Shown here piece after piece: positions 1 to 9,892 of a stretch of DNA of 64,000 nucleotides. Numbering within the stretch: position 1 is the first letter of the stretch; every line of letters begins with the position of its first letter. A program made the translations under genes and the position numbers. A model generated the notes under the pieces. It was not told the DNA's origin. It did no database searches and saw nothing but the letters and a program-made list of their open reading frames with translations. Origin of the DNA: Methylibium sp. NZG (lineage in GTDB: Bacteria; Pseudomonadota; Gammaproteobacteria; Burkholderiales; Burkholderiaceae_C); contig LGRD01000006.1 of NCBI GenBank assembly GCA_001263235.1, positions 85,041 to 149,040 of the forward strand, given 5' to 3'.

Positions 1-1083
1 CAGGCCGTCGCCGCGCGGGTTCGGCGCTTCTTCTTCCTCTTCGGTGCCGGCGCTTGCAGAGGCGTCGGGTTTGGGCGCGGGCTCGGTTTCGACCAGTCGC
101 ACATAAGTGGTGAGCGCCGCAGTGGCCTCGGCCGGGTGGCGCAATTCGAGGTGCAGCGCGCCCAGCGTCAGCCACGGCGGCGGCAACTTGGGCTCGGTGC
201 GGGTGGCGATTTCGAGCTGGGCGATGGCGTCGGCGTAGCGCTGCGAGCCGGTGAGCGAACGCACATAGACCAGGCGCACGCCGTTGCTGGTGGGCTTGGC
301 CAACAAGTGCCCGAGCACGATCTCTTCGGCCGCCGCGGAGCCCGGCAGCATCTCGATGGCGAGCATGGCCGGACCCTCTGCCGCCGGATCGAGCGCGTGG
401 GCGCGTCGGGCAAGCTCGATCGCCTTGGCGTTGTCCTGCGCCGCGAGCCAGGCCCGGCCCATCGCCACGCGCGCCGCGGCACGCGTATCGGGCGCGTCGG
501 CGTAGGGCTGCAGCGCCTGCTCGATCAGATTGGCGGCCTGCACACGATCCGGCGCGCGGCCGAGGAAGCGTGGCAGCGAGTTGATGAGCGCGGGCCGCTG
601 CATTGCCGGCACGACCTTCAGCAATGCACGCATCGGCTCCAGCGTTTCGGGCACGCGGTTCAGGCTCACGAGCAACTGCACGATGTAGCGCAGCGCGTCC
701 TGCGACTCGGGCAAGCTGGCACGCCAGGCGCGCGCGGCCAAGAGCGCCTGGTCGCCCGCACGCGCCTGCAGTGCGATGTCGGTGGCGCGCCGGAACAACT
801 GCTCGTCCTTGGAGCGCCGCGCAGCATCGAGAAGCACCTCGAAGGCGTTGCCGGCCTCGCCGGTGCGAAGCTCGATCTCGCCGATCAGCAGTTGGTAGAA
901 GAGTTGCGCGTCGAGATTGGAGTTCTCGATCTTGACGGGTGGTGCGTTTGCGCTCCACGCCGAGTGCGACAGTGCCGCAGCGGCCACCAGGCAGGCCAGC
1001 CGCGGCGCGAACATCTGCAGGGAGTTTCGCGGCGCATGTCGCAGGGAAAGTCGCGCAGAAGATCGCGATGGAGAGGCTGGCAT
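1..1083 (-). CDS. TPR-repeat secreted protein (3' end outside window)
   Basis: Open frame of 361 codons from ATG at 1083 running off the left edge, so the C-terminus is missing. The N-terminus has a basic stretch, then a hydrophobic segment ending in Ala residues (FAPRLACLVAAAALSHSAWS), consistent with a signal peptide. The body is built of helical pairs rich in Ala/Leu (for example residues after LFYQLLIGEIELRTGEAGNA), typical of tetratricopeptide repeats. TPR proteins of this kind sit next to mutM in many Burkholderiales and are presumed envelope scaffolds. The end at the window edge is low-complexity (EEEEE-like acidic run). The gene is divergent from mutM with an 82-base gap. The TPR assignment is by pattern; the partner is unknown. 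Confidence 0.75.
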   Translation of the reverse strand, partial: MPASPSRSSARLSLRHAPRNSLQMFAPRLACLVAAAALSHSAWSANAPPVKIENSNLDAQLFYQLLIGEIELRTGEAGNAFEVLLDAARRSKDEQLFRRATDIALQARAGDQALLAARAWRASLPESQDALRYIVQLLVSLNRVPETLEPMRALLKVVPAMQRPALINSLPRFLGRAPDRVQAANLIEQALQPYADAPDTRAAARVAMGRAWLAAQDNAKAIELARRAHALDPAAEGPAMLAIEMLPGSAAAEEIVLGHLLAKPTSNGVRLVYVRSLTGSQRYADAIAQLEIATRTEPKLPPPWLTLGALHLELRHPAEATAALTTYVRLVETEPAPKPDASASAGTEEEEEAPNPRGDGL

Positions 1084-1165
1084 CCGGAACTCCTGAAACC
1101 GAGATTCATTCTAGTGTGGGGGTGCAAGCCGAGTGTGAGTCGGACCGGCCGCGATAATTCCGTTC

Positions 1166-1981
1166 ATGCCAGAACTTCCCGAGGTCGAGGTCACGCGCCT
1201 GAGCTTTGCGACGCGCATTGCCGGTGCGCGAGTCCTGGGCGCCCGGCTCGGAAAGCCGCTGCGTTGGGCGCTCGGGTGCGAGCCGCAGTCGCTCGTCGGA
1301 CTGGCGGTGGGCGAGGTCGCTCGGCGTGGCAAGTACCTGTGGGTGCCTCTGCAGCGCGGTGGGTTGCTGATGCACCTGGGCATGTCGGGCTCGCTCGCGT
1401 TTTCCGAGGTGCATGACGCCCCGGGTCCGCATGACCACTTCGACCTGGTCACCACGCGCGGCACGCTGCGGCTGACCGACCCGCGTCGCTTCGGCGCAGT
1501 GGTGTGGTCCGACGCACTGCACCACGATCCCGCTGCCCGCTTACTCGCTGGCCTGGGGCTGGAGCCTTTCGATCCGGCGTTCACCGGAGCACGCCTGCAT
1601 GCGGCCTTGCGCGGGCGCCGCGTGGCCATCAAGCAGGTGCTGCTGGCGGGCGACGTGGTGGTGGGCGCCGGCAACATCTACGCCTGCGAGGCCTTGTTCG
1701 CTGCGGGCATCGACCCGCGCACGCGCAGCAGCACGCTCAGCAAGCCGCGCTGCGAACGGCTGGCCGACGCCGTGCGCCGCACCCTTGCGCGGGCGCTTGA
1801 ACTGGGTGGCTCGACATTGCGCGACTTTCGCGATGCGCACGGCATGGCCGGCGCATTCCAGTTGCAGGCCGGCGTTTACGGCCGCGCCGGCCTGCCTTGC
1901 CCCCGTTGCGCCACCTCGGTGCGGCGCGTGGTGCAAGGCCAGCGCGCCACCTACTTTTGCCCTGCGTGTCAACGCCGATGA
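1166..1981 (+). CDS. mutM: Formamidopyrimidine-DNA glycosylase
   Basis: Base-excision repair enzyme that removes 8-oxoguanine and formamidopyrimidines and nicks the abasic site. The 271-residue length is normal. The mature N-terminus PELPEVE carries the catalytic Pro1 and Glu2. The loop MHLGMSGSL and the helix-two-turn-helix region around [15 protein letters not shown] are characteristic. The C-terminal zinc finger is complete: CPRC and CPAC separated by 16 residues. The start at 1166 is fixed because Pro must follow Met. It lies upstream of a dynamin-like gene and mutY, so the two enzymes of the oxidised-guanine repair system sit within 2.3 kb of each other, in the same direction. Confidence 0.97.
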   Translation: MPELPEVEVTRLSFATRIAGARVLGARLGKPLRWALGCEPQSLVGLAVGEVARRGKYLWVPLQRGGLLMHLGMSGSLAFSEVHDAPGPHDHFDLVTTRGTLRLTDPRRFGAVVWSDALHHDPAARLLAGLGLEPFDPAFTGARLHAALRGRRVAIKQVLLAGDVVVGAGNIYACEALFAAGIDPRTRSSTLSKPRCERLADAVRRTLARALELGGSTLRDFRDAHGMAGAFQLQAGVYGRAGLPCPRCATSVRRVVQGQRATYFCPACQRR

Positions 1982-2128
1982 CTTGACGCCGCCGGCGTGC
2001 GCAGTGCGTCACGGCCGAGCGGCCTGAGGGCAGGGCCTTTTGGTGAGCAGTTGTTTCAACACGGCTGCGCCGCAGGCCTTGAGCTACCATGAATGCTTGG
2101 TCTTTTGCGCTTGCAGCGCGTCATCTTT

Positions 2129-4144
2129 ATGACCCCATCGTTCGCCGGCAGTCTGGATGCATTGAGCGCTTGGCGCGGCGCACTGCTGGACCGGCTGGAT
2201 GGCTTGACGCAGTTCCTGAAGTCGCACCAGCTCGTCGACGACCCGGTCGCCGCCCGCCTCGACACACTTCGCGGTCGCTTGAGCAGCGACAAACTCGTCG
2301 TTGCGTTCGTGGCCGAGTTCTCGCGCGGCAAGTCTGAACTGATCAACGCCATCTTCTTCGCCGATGCGGGCCGGCGCGTGCTGCCCGCGTCTCCCGGCCG
2401 CACCACGATGTGTCCGGTCGAGCTGGGCTGGGACGTGTCGCAAGAGCCGACGCTGTCCTTGCTGCCGATCGAGTCGCGCCTCGAAGGCTTGCCGCTCAGC
2501 GAATTGCGAGCCGAGCCGCGTGCCTGGCGGCACGTACCGCTGCAAGTGGGTGACGCCGACCAGCTCGCGCAGGCGCTGCTGGAGGTGACGCACACCGAGT
2601 GGATGTCGAAGGACCGCGCCCGCGACCTCGGGTTCTGGAACGACGAGCAGCTCTCCGACAACCCGCCCACCGACGACCTGGGCCGCGTGCAGGTGCCCGC
2701 GTGGCGCCACGCGCTCATCAACTACCCGCACCCGCTGCTCAAGCAGGGCCTGGTGGTGCTCGACACGCCGGGGCTCAACGCGATCGGCGCCGAACCCGAG
2801 CTGACGCTGAGCCTGCTGCCCAGCGCGCACGCCACGGTGTTTGTTCTGGGCGCGGACACCGGCGTCACCAAGTCCGACATGGCGATCTGGCGCGACCACC
2901 TGAATACACAGGCGCTGTCGCGCTTCGTGGTGCTGAACAAGATCGACACGCTGCGCGACACGCTGCTCACGACGGAGCAGGTCCGCTCGCAGATCGCCAG
3001 TCAGCAGAGCGACGCGGCGCGCACGCTGGACGTGCCGGTGGAGCGCGTCTTCCCGCTGTCGGCGCGCCAGGCACTCGCTGCTCGTTTGGCCGACGACGAG
3101 GCAGACCTTGCCGACAGCCGCCTGCCCGAACTGGAACAAGCGCTCGGCGCCCAGTTGCTGCCCCAGCGGCGCGAGGTGCTCGAGAACATGGTGCTCGGTG
3201 CGGCGCAAGACGTCGAGACCCACATGGCGCGGCGGCTCGGTGATGGCCGGCGCCAATTGGCCGAGCAGTTACTGGAGTTGCGCGGCTTGCGCGGCAAGAG
3301 CGGCGCCAAGGTCGAGTTGATGCTCAAGCGCATCGACGCCGAGACCGAAGAGTTCGAGCAATGCACCTCGCGCCTGCAAGCGATGCGCTCGGTGCACAGC
3401 CGCATCCTCAAAGAGCAGCTGATCGGCTTGTCGACCGACCGCCTGCAGGAAGAGGTGGCCGAGATGGAAACGAGCATGAGCGCCTCGTTCCTGAACCTGG
3501 GCGCCAAGAAAGCCTTCGTCGCGTTGTGCGGGCGGTTGAAGGGCCTGCTGGCCGACGCACAGCGCCGCAGCAGCGAAACGCGCGAGATGCTGGGCGTTTC
3601 GTTCGGTCGCATGAACGCCGAGTTCGGCTTCAGCCTGGCGCTGACAAAAGGGCCGGAGCTCGAACGCTTCGAGCGCGAGCTGGGGCTGATCGAGCGCAAC
3701 TACGTGCAGTACCTCGGGCCGACGCAGGCGCTGCGGCTGTCCGGCGCGAAGTTCATGGAGCAGTTCCGACGCATGCTTGTGTCTCGACTGCGCGTGGTGT
3801 TCGAGAACGCCAGCGGCGAGGTCGAGCTCTGGAACAAGACCGCCTCCGCCCAGGTCGATTCGCAACTGCGTGACCGGCGGCGCAACTTCAGGCACCGGCG
3901 TGAAGCGCTGGAGCGCGTGCAGGCCGCCGCCGGCGACCTTGAAGAGCGCATCACCGAGCTGGAAAGCCAGGACCGGCACTCGCAGATGATGCTTGCGCGA
4001 GCCACCGAGTTGATCGAAGGCCTGCGCGAACAGGCTTGTGCCGCGCCGATGAATGCCATCGAGAGCCTGATCTCGCTGGACCTCGAGATCGACATCGAAG
4101 AAGAAGCGGTGGAGCCGCCGCGGCTGCGGCTGGCGCAGGCTTGA
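2129..4144 (+). CDS. Dynamin-like GTPase
   Basis: Large GTPase of the bacterial dynamin-like group, about 671 residues from the ATG at 2129 (an in-frame ATG at 2093 is an alternative). The P-loop near residue 65 reads AEFSRGKSELINA: GKS is present but the first Gly of GxxxxGKS is Ala. The G3 motif LDTPGLN and G4 motif LNKID follow, and the C-terminal half is long, helical and charged (stalk-like). Bacterial dynamins act in membrane remodelling or repair; no transmembrane segment is evident here. It lies between mutM and mutY in the same orientation, a conserved neighbourhood in Burkholderiales, but no direct role in repair is shown. Family confidence is high; the specific role is unknown. Confidence 0.88.
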   Translation: MTPSFAGSLDALSAWRGALLDRLDGLTQFLKSHQLVDDPVAARLDTLRGRLSSDKLVVAFVAEFSRGKSELINAIFFADAGRRVLPASPGRTTMCPVELGWDVSQEPTLSLLPIESRLEGLPLSELRAEPRAWRHVPLQVGDADQLAQALLEVTHTEWMSKDRARDLGFWNDEQLSDNPPTDDLGRVQVPAWRHALINYPHPLLKQGLVVLDTPGLNAIGAEPELTLSLLPSAHATVFVLGADTGVTKSDMAIWRDHLNTQALSRFVVLNKIDTLRDTLLTTEQVRSQIASQQSDAARTLDVPVERVFPLSARQALAARLADDEADLADSRLPELEQALGAQLLPQRREVLENMVLGAAQDVETHMARRLGDGRRQLAEQLLELRGLRGKSGAKVELMLKRIDAETEEFEQCTSRLQAMRSVHSRILKEQLIGLSTDRLQEEVAEMETSMSASFLNLGAKKAFVALCGRLKGLLADAQRRSSETREMLGVSFGRMNAEFGFSLALTKGPELERFERELGLIERNYVQYLGPTQALRLSGAKFMEQFRRMLVSRLRVVFENASGEVELWNKTASAQVDSQLRDRRRNFRHRREALERVQAAAGDLEERITELESQDRHSQMMLARATELIEGLREQACAAPMNAIESLISLDLEIDIEEEAVEPPRLRLAQA

Positions 4145-4235
4145 GCGGGCCGGCCGGCTCGACGCTGGCTCCCTGGCCTCTGTTTTTGCTGCGACTGTTC
4201 TGGCTTCTTTCGCCGACGTCGCGCAGTTCGCCAGC

Positions 4236-5297
4236 TTGAAACCACCGCCTTCGTTCGCCGAGCAGATTGTCGCGTGGCAGCGCCAACACGGCCGCCACGG
4301 CCTGCCCTGGCAACACACGCGCGACCCGTACCGCGTGTGGCTCTCCGAGGTCATGCTGCAGCAAACGCAGGTGGCCACGGTGCTCGGTTACTACCAGCGC
4401 TTTCTGCAGAACTTCCCTGACGTGGCCGCACTCGCCGCCGCGCCGCTGGACGATGTGCTCGCACTCTGGAGCGGCCTGGGCTACTACAGCCGGGCGCGCA
4501 ACCTGCACCGCTGCGCGCAGCAGGTGGTGGTCGAGCACGGCGGGCGCTTCCCCGCCGACAGCGCCGCGCTGGCCACCTTGCCGGGCATCGGCCGGTCCAC
4601 AGCCGCGGCGATTGCGGCCTTCTGCTTCGGCGAGCGGGTTGCGATCCTCGATGGCAACGTCAAGCGTGTGCTGACCCGCGTGCTCAGCTTCAGCGGCGAT
4701 CTGGCCGAGGCCGCCCACGAGCGCGAACTGTGGGCGCTGGCCACCGGCCTGCTGCCGCACCAGGGCATCGAGGCCTACACGCAGGGCCTGATGGACCTGG
4801 GCGCGACGCTGTGTTCGGCGCGCGCGCCACAGTGCAACGCGTGCCCGGTGCGAGCGCATTGCGTGGCGGCACAGGCCGGTGAGGCCGAGCGTTACCCGGT
4901 CAAGACGCGCAAGCTCAAGCGCGGGCAGCGCGAACACGTCTGGTTGTGGCTGCAGTGGAAGGACAGACTCTGGTTGCAGCAGCGGCCCGACACCGGCGTG
5001 TGGGCCCGCCTGTGGAGCCTGCCCGAGTTCGACTCATCCGCCGCCTTCGAGCAGGCGAGCGCCGAATGGCCCGGCACGTGCGAGTCGCTGCCGAGCTTCA
5101 CCCACACGCTCACGCACCTCGACTTGCGGCTGCACCCGCGGCGCTGGACCGTGCCGCCGCGCGCCGCCGCCACGCGCGTGGATGCGATCGTGCGGCTGTG
5201 GCCGAGCGGGCGCTGGTTCAGCCTGACCGAAGCCCTGGCGTGCGGCCTGCCGGCGCCGTTGCGAAAGCTGCTCGCGGCCACGGCCCCAGCCGGGTGA
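4236..5297 (+). CDS. mutY: A/G-specific adenine glycosylase
   Basis: Removes adenine mispaired with 8-oxoguanine, completing the GO repair pair with mutM upstream. The helix-hairpin-helix region LPGIGRSTAAAI and the catalytic Asp in LDGNVKRV are present, as is Glu38 in WLSEVMLQQTQ. The [4Fe-4S] cluster is intact: Cys-x6-Cys-x2-Cys-x5-Cys within CSARAPQCNACPVRAHC. The C-terminal third is a Nudix-like domain that reads 8-oxoG. The start is a TTG at 4236, chosen because no ATG precedes the conserved FAEQIVAWQRQHGR segment. Total 353 residues, normal for the family. Confidence 0.95.
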   Translation: MKPPPSFAEQIVAWQRQHGRHGLPWQHTRDPYRVWLSEVMLQQTQVATVLGYYQRFLQNFPDVAALAAAPLDDVLALWSGLGYYSRARNLHRCAQQVVVEHGGRFPADSAALATLPGIGRSTAAAIAAFCFGERVAILDGNVKRVLTRVLSFSGDLAEAAHERELWALATGLLPHQGIEAYTQGLMDLGATLCSARAPQCNACPVRAHCVAAQAGEAERYPVKTRKLKRGQREHVWLWLQWKDRLWLQQRPDTGVWARLWSLPEFDSSAAFEQASAEWPGTCESLPSFTHTLTHLDLRLHPRRWTVPPRAAATRVDAIVRLWPSGRWFSLTEALACGLPAPLRKLLAATAPAG

Positions 5298-5319
5298 CGC
5301 ACACCCGCGTGGCGTCACC

Positions 5320-5390
5320 GTGGCATCACCGCAGCATCACCGCGGCATCGCAGCGGCATCGCAGCGGCACCACTGCGGCATGACCGCGGC
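5320..5390. repeat. Degenerate short tandem repeat, GGCATCACCGC-like
   Basis: Between the convergent mutY and LON-domain genes lies a run of imperfect copies of a roughly 10-base unit (GGCATCACCGC, GCAGCATCACCGC, GGCATCGCAGC and variants). It fills most of the 118-base gap. The copies are too short and irregular for CRISPR, and no gene fits. It may act in transcription termination or be slippage-derived. Confidence 0.6.
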
Positions 5391-5415
5391 AACCCCGGGG
5401 CACGGCGCAAGCGCG

Positions 5416-6045
5416 CTACACCACACCCTTGCTGCGCAGGTATTCGTCGACGAGTTGCAGGCGCACGGTCGGGTCGCCGAGCTCCATCAGCCGCTGCTTG
5501 GCGGTGGTCGAGATCGGCAGGATCTCGCACCAGCGGTTGGCCACCCAGCCGGCGCTGTCGAAGCGGTAGGGCTGCAAGAAGGGCTGCGCGCCCTGGCCCT
5601 TGAGCGTGGCGATCGCATTGGCCAGGCCCTTCACCGTGTCCAGCAGCGCTTCGGCCGGCGCCACGGCCGCGTCGTCGGGCAGGGCCGTTGCGTCCGCCAG
5701 CCACAGGCCATCGTCTTGCCGTCGCCTGGGCCCCAACGAGAAGCGCTGCAAACCGCGGCAGCGCACCTGCAATATGCCGGCGCGGGTGCTGTCCACGTCG
5801 ATCAGCTCAGCCACGACGCCGGTGGACTCGAAGTCGGCCGACGCGTCTGCCCTGTCGGCGTTCGTGGATGCTGGTGCGGGGGCCTGCGCAGGCGATTTCA
5901 GCGCGACCACGCCAAACACCTGGCGCTCGCGCAGGCAGGTGGCCACCAGGTCGAGGTAGCGTGCCTCGAACACCTTGAGGCTCAGCAAGCCGCCGGGGAA
6001 CAGCACCGTCTGCAGCGGAAAGAGCGGCAGTTCGGGCGTCGCCAT
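5416..6045 (-). CDS. LON-substrate-binding-domain protein
   Basis: A 209-residue protein made only of the N-terminal (substrate-binding) domain of Lon protease. It begins ELPLFPLQTVLFPGG, the usual opening of this domain, followed by LKVFEARYLDLVATCLRE and VFGVVAL. There is no AAA+ ATPase and no Ser-Lys peptidase dyad, so it is not a protease. Such stand-alone proteins are common in proteobacteria; their function is not established. Residues about 70-90 form an Ala/Asp-rich insertion. It lies downstream of rapZ on the same strand with an 83-base gap. Confidence 0.9.
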   Translation of the reverse strand: MATPELPLFPLQTVLFPGGLLSLKVFEARYLDLVATCLRERQVFGVVALKSPAQAPAPASTNADRADASADFESTGVVAELIDVDSTRAGILQVRCRGLQRFSLGPRRRQDDGLWLADATALPDDAAVAPAEALLDTVKGLANAIATLKGQGAQPFLQPYRFDSAGWVANRWCEILPISTTAKQRLMELGDPTVRLQLVDEYLRSKGVV

Positions 6046-6128
6046 GTCAACCCGCTTCTGAGGCAGTGCAAGGCATGGGGGACGTTCGGCGCAAGGTCAT
6101 CGGCGTGGCGGCCACCAGGGCGCCCGAC

Positions 6129-7094
6129 TCAATCGCGGGCGTCCAGTTCCCGGTGGCGCTTCAACGTGGCCACGCGGCCGCCGAAGCGGTAGGCAAGCGT
6201 CTCGACGAAGTACACCGACCGGTGCTGCCCACCGGTGCAGCCGATGGCCACGGTGAGGTAGCTGCGCTGGTCGTCCTCGAAGGCGGGCAGCCAGCGCGAC
6301 AGGAAGGTGTCGATCATCGCCATCATCTCGGCCACGTCGGGTTGCGACTGCAGGTACTGCGCCACGCCCTCGTCGCGCCCCGTCAGCGGGCGCAGTTCGC
6401 GGATGTAGTGCGGGTTGGGCAGCACGCGCACATCGAACACATAGTCCGCATCGAGCGGCACGCCGTGCTTGAACGCGAAGCTCTCGAACACCAGCGTCAG
6501 GCGGTTGTAGTCGGCGCGCACCAGGTCGCGCATCCACACCCGAAGCTGCGCCGGGCGCAACTGGCTGGTGTCGATCACGGTGGAGATCTCGCGCAGCTCG
6601 GCCAGCAACTCGCGCTCGAGCTCGATCGCGTCGATCAGCCCGCGGCGACCGTCGGCGGCCCGGTCGTCGCGGCGGCGCGCGGGCGCCCCGGCCGGCGGGT
6701 CGGCCTCGGTGTCGGAGAGCGGGTGCGGACGGCGCGTCTCAGAGAAGCGCCGCACCAGCGCGTCGGTGCTTGCGTCGAGGAACAGCACGCGCACCGTCAG
6801 GCCCTCGCCGCGCAGCTGCTTGACCAGCGGCAGCAGGTAGGGCAGCGAGCCGGCGCTGCGCACGTCCACCGCAATCGCCACGCGGCGGTGCGAGCGCTCG
6901 TGCTCCAGGCGCAGAAAGTCGCGCAGCAACTCCGGCGGCAGGTTGTCGACGCAGAAGAAGCCGGCGTCTTCGAGCGCGTGCAGCGCGACCGACTTGCCGG
7001 AGCCCGAGATGCCGGTGACGAGCACGACCTCGCGCATCTCCGAGTTGTCGTTGTCGCTCAGCGGCGTGGCCTGGGTTTCTGTGAAGCCGGTCAT
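6129..7094 (-). CDS. rapZ: RNase adapter protein RapZ (YvcJ family)
   Basis: Nucleotide-binding adapter that in E. coli delivers GlmZ small RNA to RNase E and so tunes amino-sugar synthesis. The Walker A motif GISGSGKS is near residue 30, followed by [14 protein letters not shown]. The signature C-terminal sequence [18 protein letters not shown] is intact. The 321 residues exceed the E. coli protein because of an Arg/Asp/Ala-rich insert of about 24 residues after RRPHPLSD. The ATG at 7094 overlaps the recN stop by four bases (ATGA), implying translational coupling. Whether it has a GlmZ-like target in this organism cannot be seen. Confidence 0.95.
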   Translation of the reverse strand: MTGFTETQATPLSDNDNSEMREVVLVTGISGSGKSVALHALEDAGFFCVDNLPPELLRDFLRLEHERSHRRVAIAVDVRSAGSLPYLLPLVKQLRGEGLTVRVLFLDASTDALVRRFSETRRPHPLSDTEADPPAGAPARRRDDRAADGRRGLIDAIELERELLAELREISTVIDTSQLRPAQLRVWMRDLVRADYNRLTLVFESFAFKHGVPLDADYVFDVRVLPNPHYIRELRPLTGRDEGVAQYLQSQPDVAEMMAMIDTFLSRWLPAFEDDQRSYLTVAIGCTGGQHRSVYFVETLAYRFGGRVATLKRHRELDARD

Positions 7095-8791
7095 GGGCGC
7101 TTCTTTCCTCGTGCGGTGGGCGGTGCCTCGGAGCCGACGGCGAGCATCTCTTGCGCATGCGCCAGGCTCGTGCCCGACAGCCTCTCGCCACCGAGCATGC
7201 GCGCCACCTCGGCCACGCGCGCTTCGCCGCCGACGGCGCCCACATCGCTGCGCGTGGCGCCGTCGCGCGTGTGCTTGGAGACGACGAAGTGGTGGTCTGC
7301 GCAGGCCGCCACTTGCGGCAGGTGCGTCACGGCCAGCACCTGCCGGTCGCGGCCGAGCTGCTTCATCAGGCGGCCCACCGTCTCGGCCACCGCGCCGCCG
7401 ACGCCAGCGTCGATCTCATCGAAGATCAGCGTGGCGGCCTCGCCGAGCTGGCTCGTCGTCACCGCAATGGCCAGTGCGATGCGCGACAGTTCGCCGCCCG
7501 AGGCCACCTTGGCCAGCGGCCGCGGCGTACTGCCCTCGTGCCCGGCGACCAGGAACTCGGCCGATTCGAGCCCGAACGATTGCGGCGTGTCATGCGGCGT
7601 GAGCAACACCTCGAAGCGCCCGCCGCCCATGCCGAGTTGCTGCATCGCCTGCGTGACGACGGCGGCCAGCCTGGGCGCGGCGGCGCGGCGCAGCTTGGCC
7701 ACGCGCTTGGCCTCGGCGTCGAACGCGGCCTGTGCGGCTTGCAACTCGGCTTGCAACGCAGCCAGGTCGGTCGCGGCATCGAGCGCCTGCAACTCGGCCT
7801 TCCAGTCGATCAGCAGCACAGCCAAGTCTTGCGGTGGGCGGCGATAGCGTCGCGCCAGGCTGAGCCACGCCGACAGGCGTTCGTCCAGCGCCTGCAGCCG
7901 GTCGGGCTCGGGCTCGGTGCGGTGCAGGTAACCGCCTAGGGTGTGCGCCGCGTCCTGCAACTGCGCCTGTGCGCCTTGCAGCACTTCGATCACTTCGGCG
8001 AGCTGCGGGTCGAACGCCGACACGTCCTGCAGTGCGTCGATGGCCCGGCCGGTCAGGCCCTCGGCGTTTTCGTTGGCATCGGCGTTGGCGTCGCCACCGG
8101 CCACCGCGTCCAACGCAGCGCGTGCGGCAGTGATCAGCGACTGCGCATTCGAGAGCTTCTTGTGCTCGGCCTCCAGCTCGCTCCATTCGTGCTCACCCGG
8201 CGCGAGCTTGTTGAGCTCGCCGATCTGCCAGGCCATGCGCTCGCGTTCGCGCGCCAGGTCGGCCTGCTGGTCGCGTGCGCTGGCGAGCGCCTCGGTCGCT
8301 GCCTTCCAGCGCGACCAGGCCCCGGCCAGCGGTGCCGCCTCGACGCCCGCGTACGCATCGAGCAGCGCGCGCACGGCAGGGGCACGCGTGAGGCTCTGCC
8401 AGGCGTGCTGGCCGTGGATGTCCACCAGGTGGTCGGCCGCCTCGCGCAGTTGCGCCAGCGTGGCCGGGCTGCCGTTGACCCACGCGCGGCTCTTGCCTTG
8501 CGCGTCGATCGTGCGGCGCAGCAGCAGCGAATCGCCCGCGTCGAAGCCGGCCTCGTCGAGCCACGCCTTCAGGCTGGCGGGTGAATCGAACTCGGCGCCG
8601 ATGTCGGCCCGCGCCGCGCCCTCGCGCACCACGCCGGCCTCGCCGCGGCTGCCCAGCGCCAACTGCAGTGCGTCCACCAGGATCGACTTGCCTGCGCCCG
8701 TCTCGCCCGTCAGCACCGAGAAGCCGGCATCGAACTCCACCTCCAGCGTGGCGACGATGACGAAGTCGCGCAGGGACAGGCGGCGCAACAC
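7091..8791 (-). CDS. recN: DNA repair protein RecN
   Basis: SMC-like ATPase of double-strand-break repair. The N-terminus [19 protein letters not shown] is followed by the Walker A motif GETGAGKS; a long helical/coiled-coil middle follows; the C-terminal ABC signature [14 protein letters not shown] and Walker [13 protein letters not shown] complete the ATPase. The start is placed at the GTG at 8791 because a GGGGAG element lies eight bases upstream and the protein then begins like other betaproteobacterial RecN; a GTG at 8800 is possible. Length about 566 residues. It is the middle gene of nadK-recN-rapZ on the minus strand and overlaps rapZ by four bases. Confidence 0.95.
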   Translation of the reverse strand: MLRRLSLRDFVIVATLEVEFDAGFSVLTGETGAGKSILVDALQLALGSRGEAGVVREGAARADIGAEFDSPASLKAWLDEAGFDAGDSLLLRRTIDAQGKSRAWVNGSPATLAQLREAADHLVDIHGQHAWQSLTRAPAVRALLDAYAGVEAAPLAGAWSRWKAATEALASARDQQADLARERERMAWQIGELNKLAPGEHEWSELEAEHKKLSNAQSLITAARAALDAVAGGDANADANENAEGLTGRAIDALQDVSAFDPQLAEVIEVLQGAQAQLQDAAHTLGGYLHRTEPEPDRLQALDERLSAWLSLARRYRRPPQDLAVLLIDWKAELQALDAATDLAALQAELQAAQAAFDAEAKRVAKLRRAAAPRLAAVVTQAMQQLGMGGGRFEVLLTPHDTPQSFGLESAEFLVAGHEGSTPRPLAKVASGGELSRIALAIAVTTSQLGEAATLIFDEIDAGVGGAVAETVGRLMKQLGRDRQVLAVTHLPQVAACADHHFVVSKHTRDGATRSDVGAVGGEARVAEVARMLGGERLSGTSLAHAQEMLAVGSEAPPTARGKKRP

Positions 8792-8890
8792 GTCACTCAC
8801 TCCCCAAACACTTGCGCGACCCGGTGCGGCCGGCGCGATCCACCCAAGCGGCAGCCGCGGATCCGGCTTTGCCGGGCCGCTGGATGCGCC

Positions 8891-8928
8891 CCCAAGGGCC
8901 ACGAAGGGGCCCCTTCGTGGCCCTTGGG
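8891..8928. repeat. Perfect 38-bp palindrome in the nadK-recN gap
   Basis: Two 19-base arms beginning CCCAAGGGCCACGAAGGGG are exact reverse complements with no spacer. The palindrome is followed by a second short dyad (GGCGCCGAAGGCGC). There is no T-tract on either strand, so it is not a standard intrinsic terminator. It lies in the 165-base gap between nadK and recN. It could slow transcription, stabilise the nadK mRNA 3' end, or be a REP-like dispersed element. Confidence 0.8.
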
Positions 8929-8956
8929 AGGGCGCCGAAGGCGCTTCGGGGGTGGG

Positions 8957-9832
8957 TCATATCGTTCCGGAATTCCAGTGCAGCTTGCGGCGCAGCGTGG
9001 CGTAGTAGCTCCAGCCGCGCGGGTGCAGAAACCGCACCTGGTGCGCCGAGCGCCGCACGCTGATCCGGTCGCCGTGCAACAGGCTCGCCAGAGACTGCAT
9101 GTCGAAGCTGACGCTCGCCTCGCGGCCGGCCACGATCTCGATGCTGATCTCGCCGGTGTCGGGCAGCACGATCGGCCGGTTCGACAAGTCGTGCGGCGCG
9201 ATCGGCACCATCAGCCACCCCGCGATGCCAGGGTGCAGGATCGGCCCGCCAGCCGACAGCGCATAGGCAGTGGAGCCGGTGGGCGACGCGACGATCAAAC
9301 CATCGGAGCGCAAGTTGGCGACGAACTCGGCGCCGATGTCGATCTTCAACTCCACCATGCTCGACGTGGCGCCGCGGCTCACCACCACGTCGTTCATCGC
9401 AAAGCTCTCGAAGATCGAATGCCCATCGCGCCACACGCCGCCTTCGAGCATCGTGCGGTGTTCTTCTTCGTAGTCGCCAGCGATCATCGGCGCCAGCGTC
9501 TGCGCAAACTGGGCCACCGGAACATCGGTCATGAAGCCCAGGCGACCCTGGTTGATGCCCACCAGCGGCGTGCCGTGGCGCGCGAGTTGGCGCGCAATGC
9601 CGAGCATCGTGCCGTCGCCGCCGACGACGAACGCCAGGTCGCACTCAGCGCCGAGTTGCGCCGGCGTCAACGCGCCGTAGCCGAGGATGCCGGTGTTCTG
9701 CGCGGTCTGCTGTTCGAGCGACACCTCGAGCCCTTGCCGCACCAGGAAATGCGCGATCTCTTCGAGCACCCCGCGGATGCCTTGGGCCTGGTACTTGCCG
9801 ACCAGCGCGGCATGGCGGAAGCGTGTCGGCAT
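8957..9832 (-). CDS. nadK: NAD kinase
   Basis: Phosphorylates NAD to NADP. The 291-residue protein has the diagnostic GGDGTML motif and the following [10 protein letters not shown] segment, then [22 protein letters not shown] (the conserved second NAD-binding region). The start is the ATG at 9832, giving [15 protein letters not shown] much longer reading frame continues upstream, but it is antisense to hrcA and is not coding. nadK and hrcA are divergent with a 60-base gap, so their promoters must overlap or be compact. Confidence 0.96.
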   Translation of the reverse strand: MPTRFRHAALVGKYQAQGIRGVLEEIAHFLVRQGLEVSLEQQTAQNTGILGYGALTPAQLGAECDLAFVVGGDGTMLGIARQLARHGTPLVGINQGRLGFMTDVPVAQFAQTLAPMIAGDYEEEHRTMLEGGVWRDGHSIFESFAMNDVVVSRGATSSMVELKIDIGAEFVANLRSDGLIVASPTGSTAYALSAGGPILHPGIAGWLMVPIAPHDLSNRPIVLPDTGEISIEIVAGREASVSFDMQSLASLLHGDRISVRRSAHQVRFLHPRGWSYYATLRRKLHWNSGTI

Positions 9833-9892
9833 GCGCGGGATTACACCACAGCACCCCTCGTGGACGCGGGTAACAAGTGCACCCGGCCTACA

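Noticed and set aside
5320..5390. Possible CRISPR-like array
   Set aside because: Units are about 10 bases, degenerate, with no spacers or cas genes.
9833..9892. CIRCE element upstream of hrcA
   Set aside because: No TTAGCACTC-N9-GAGTGCTAA-like dyad in the 60-base gap.
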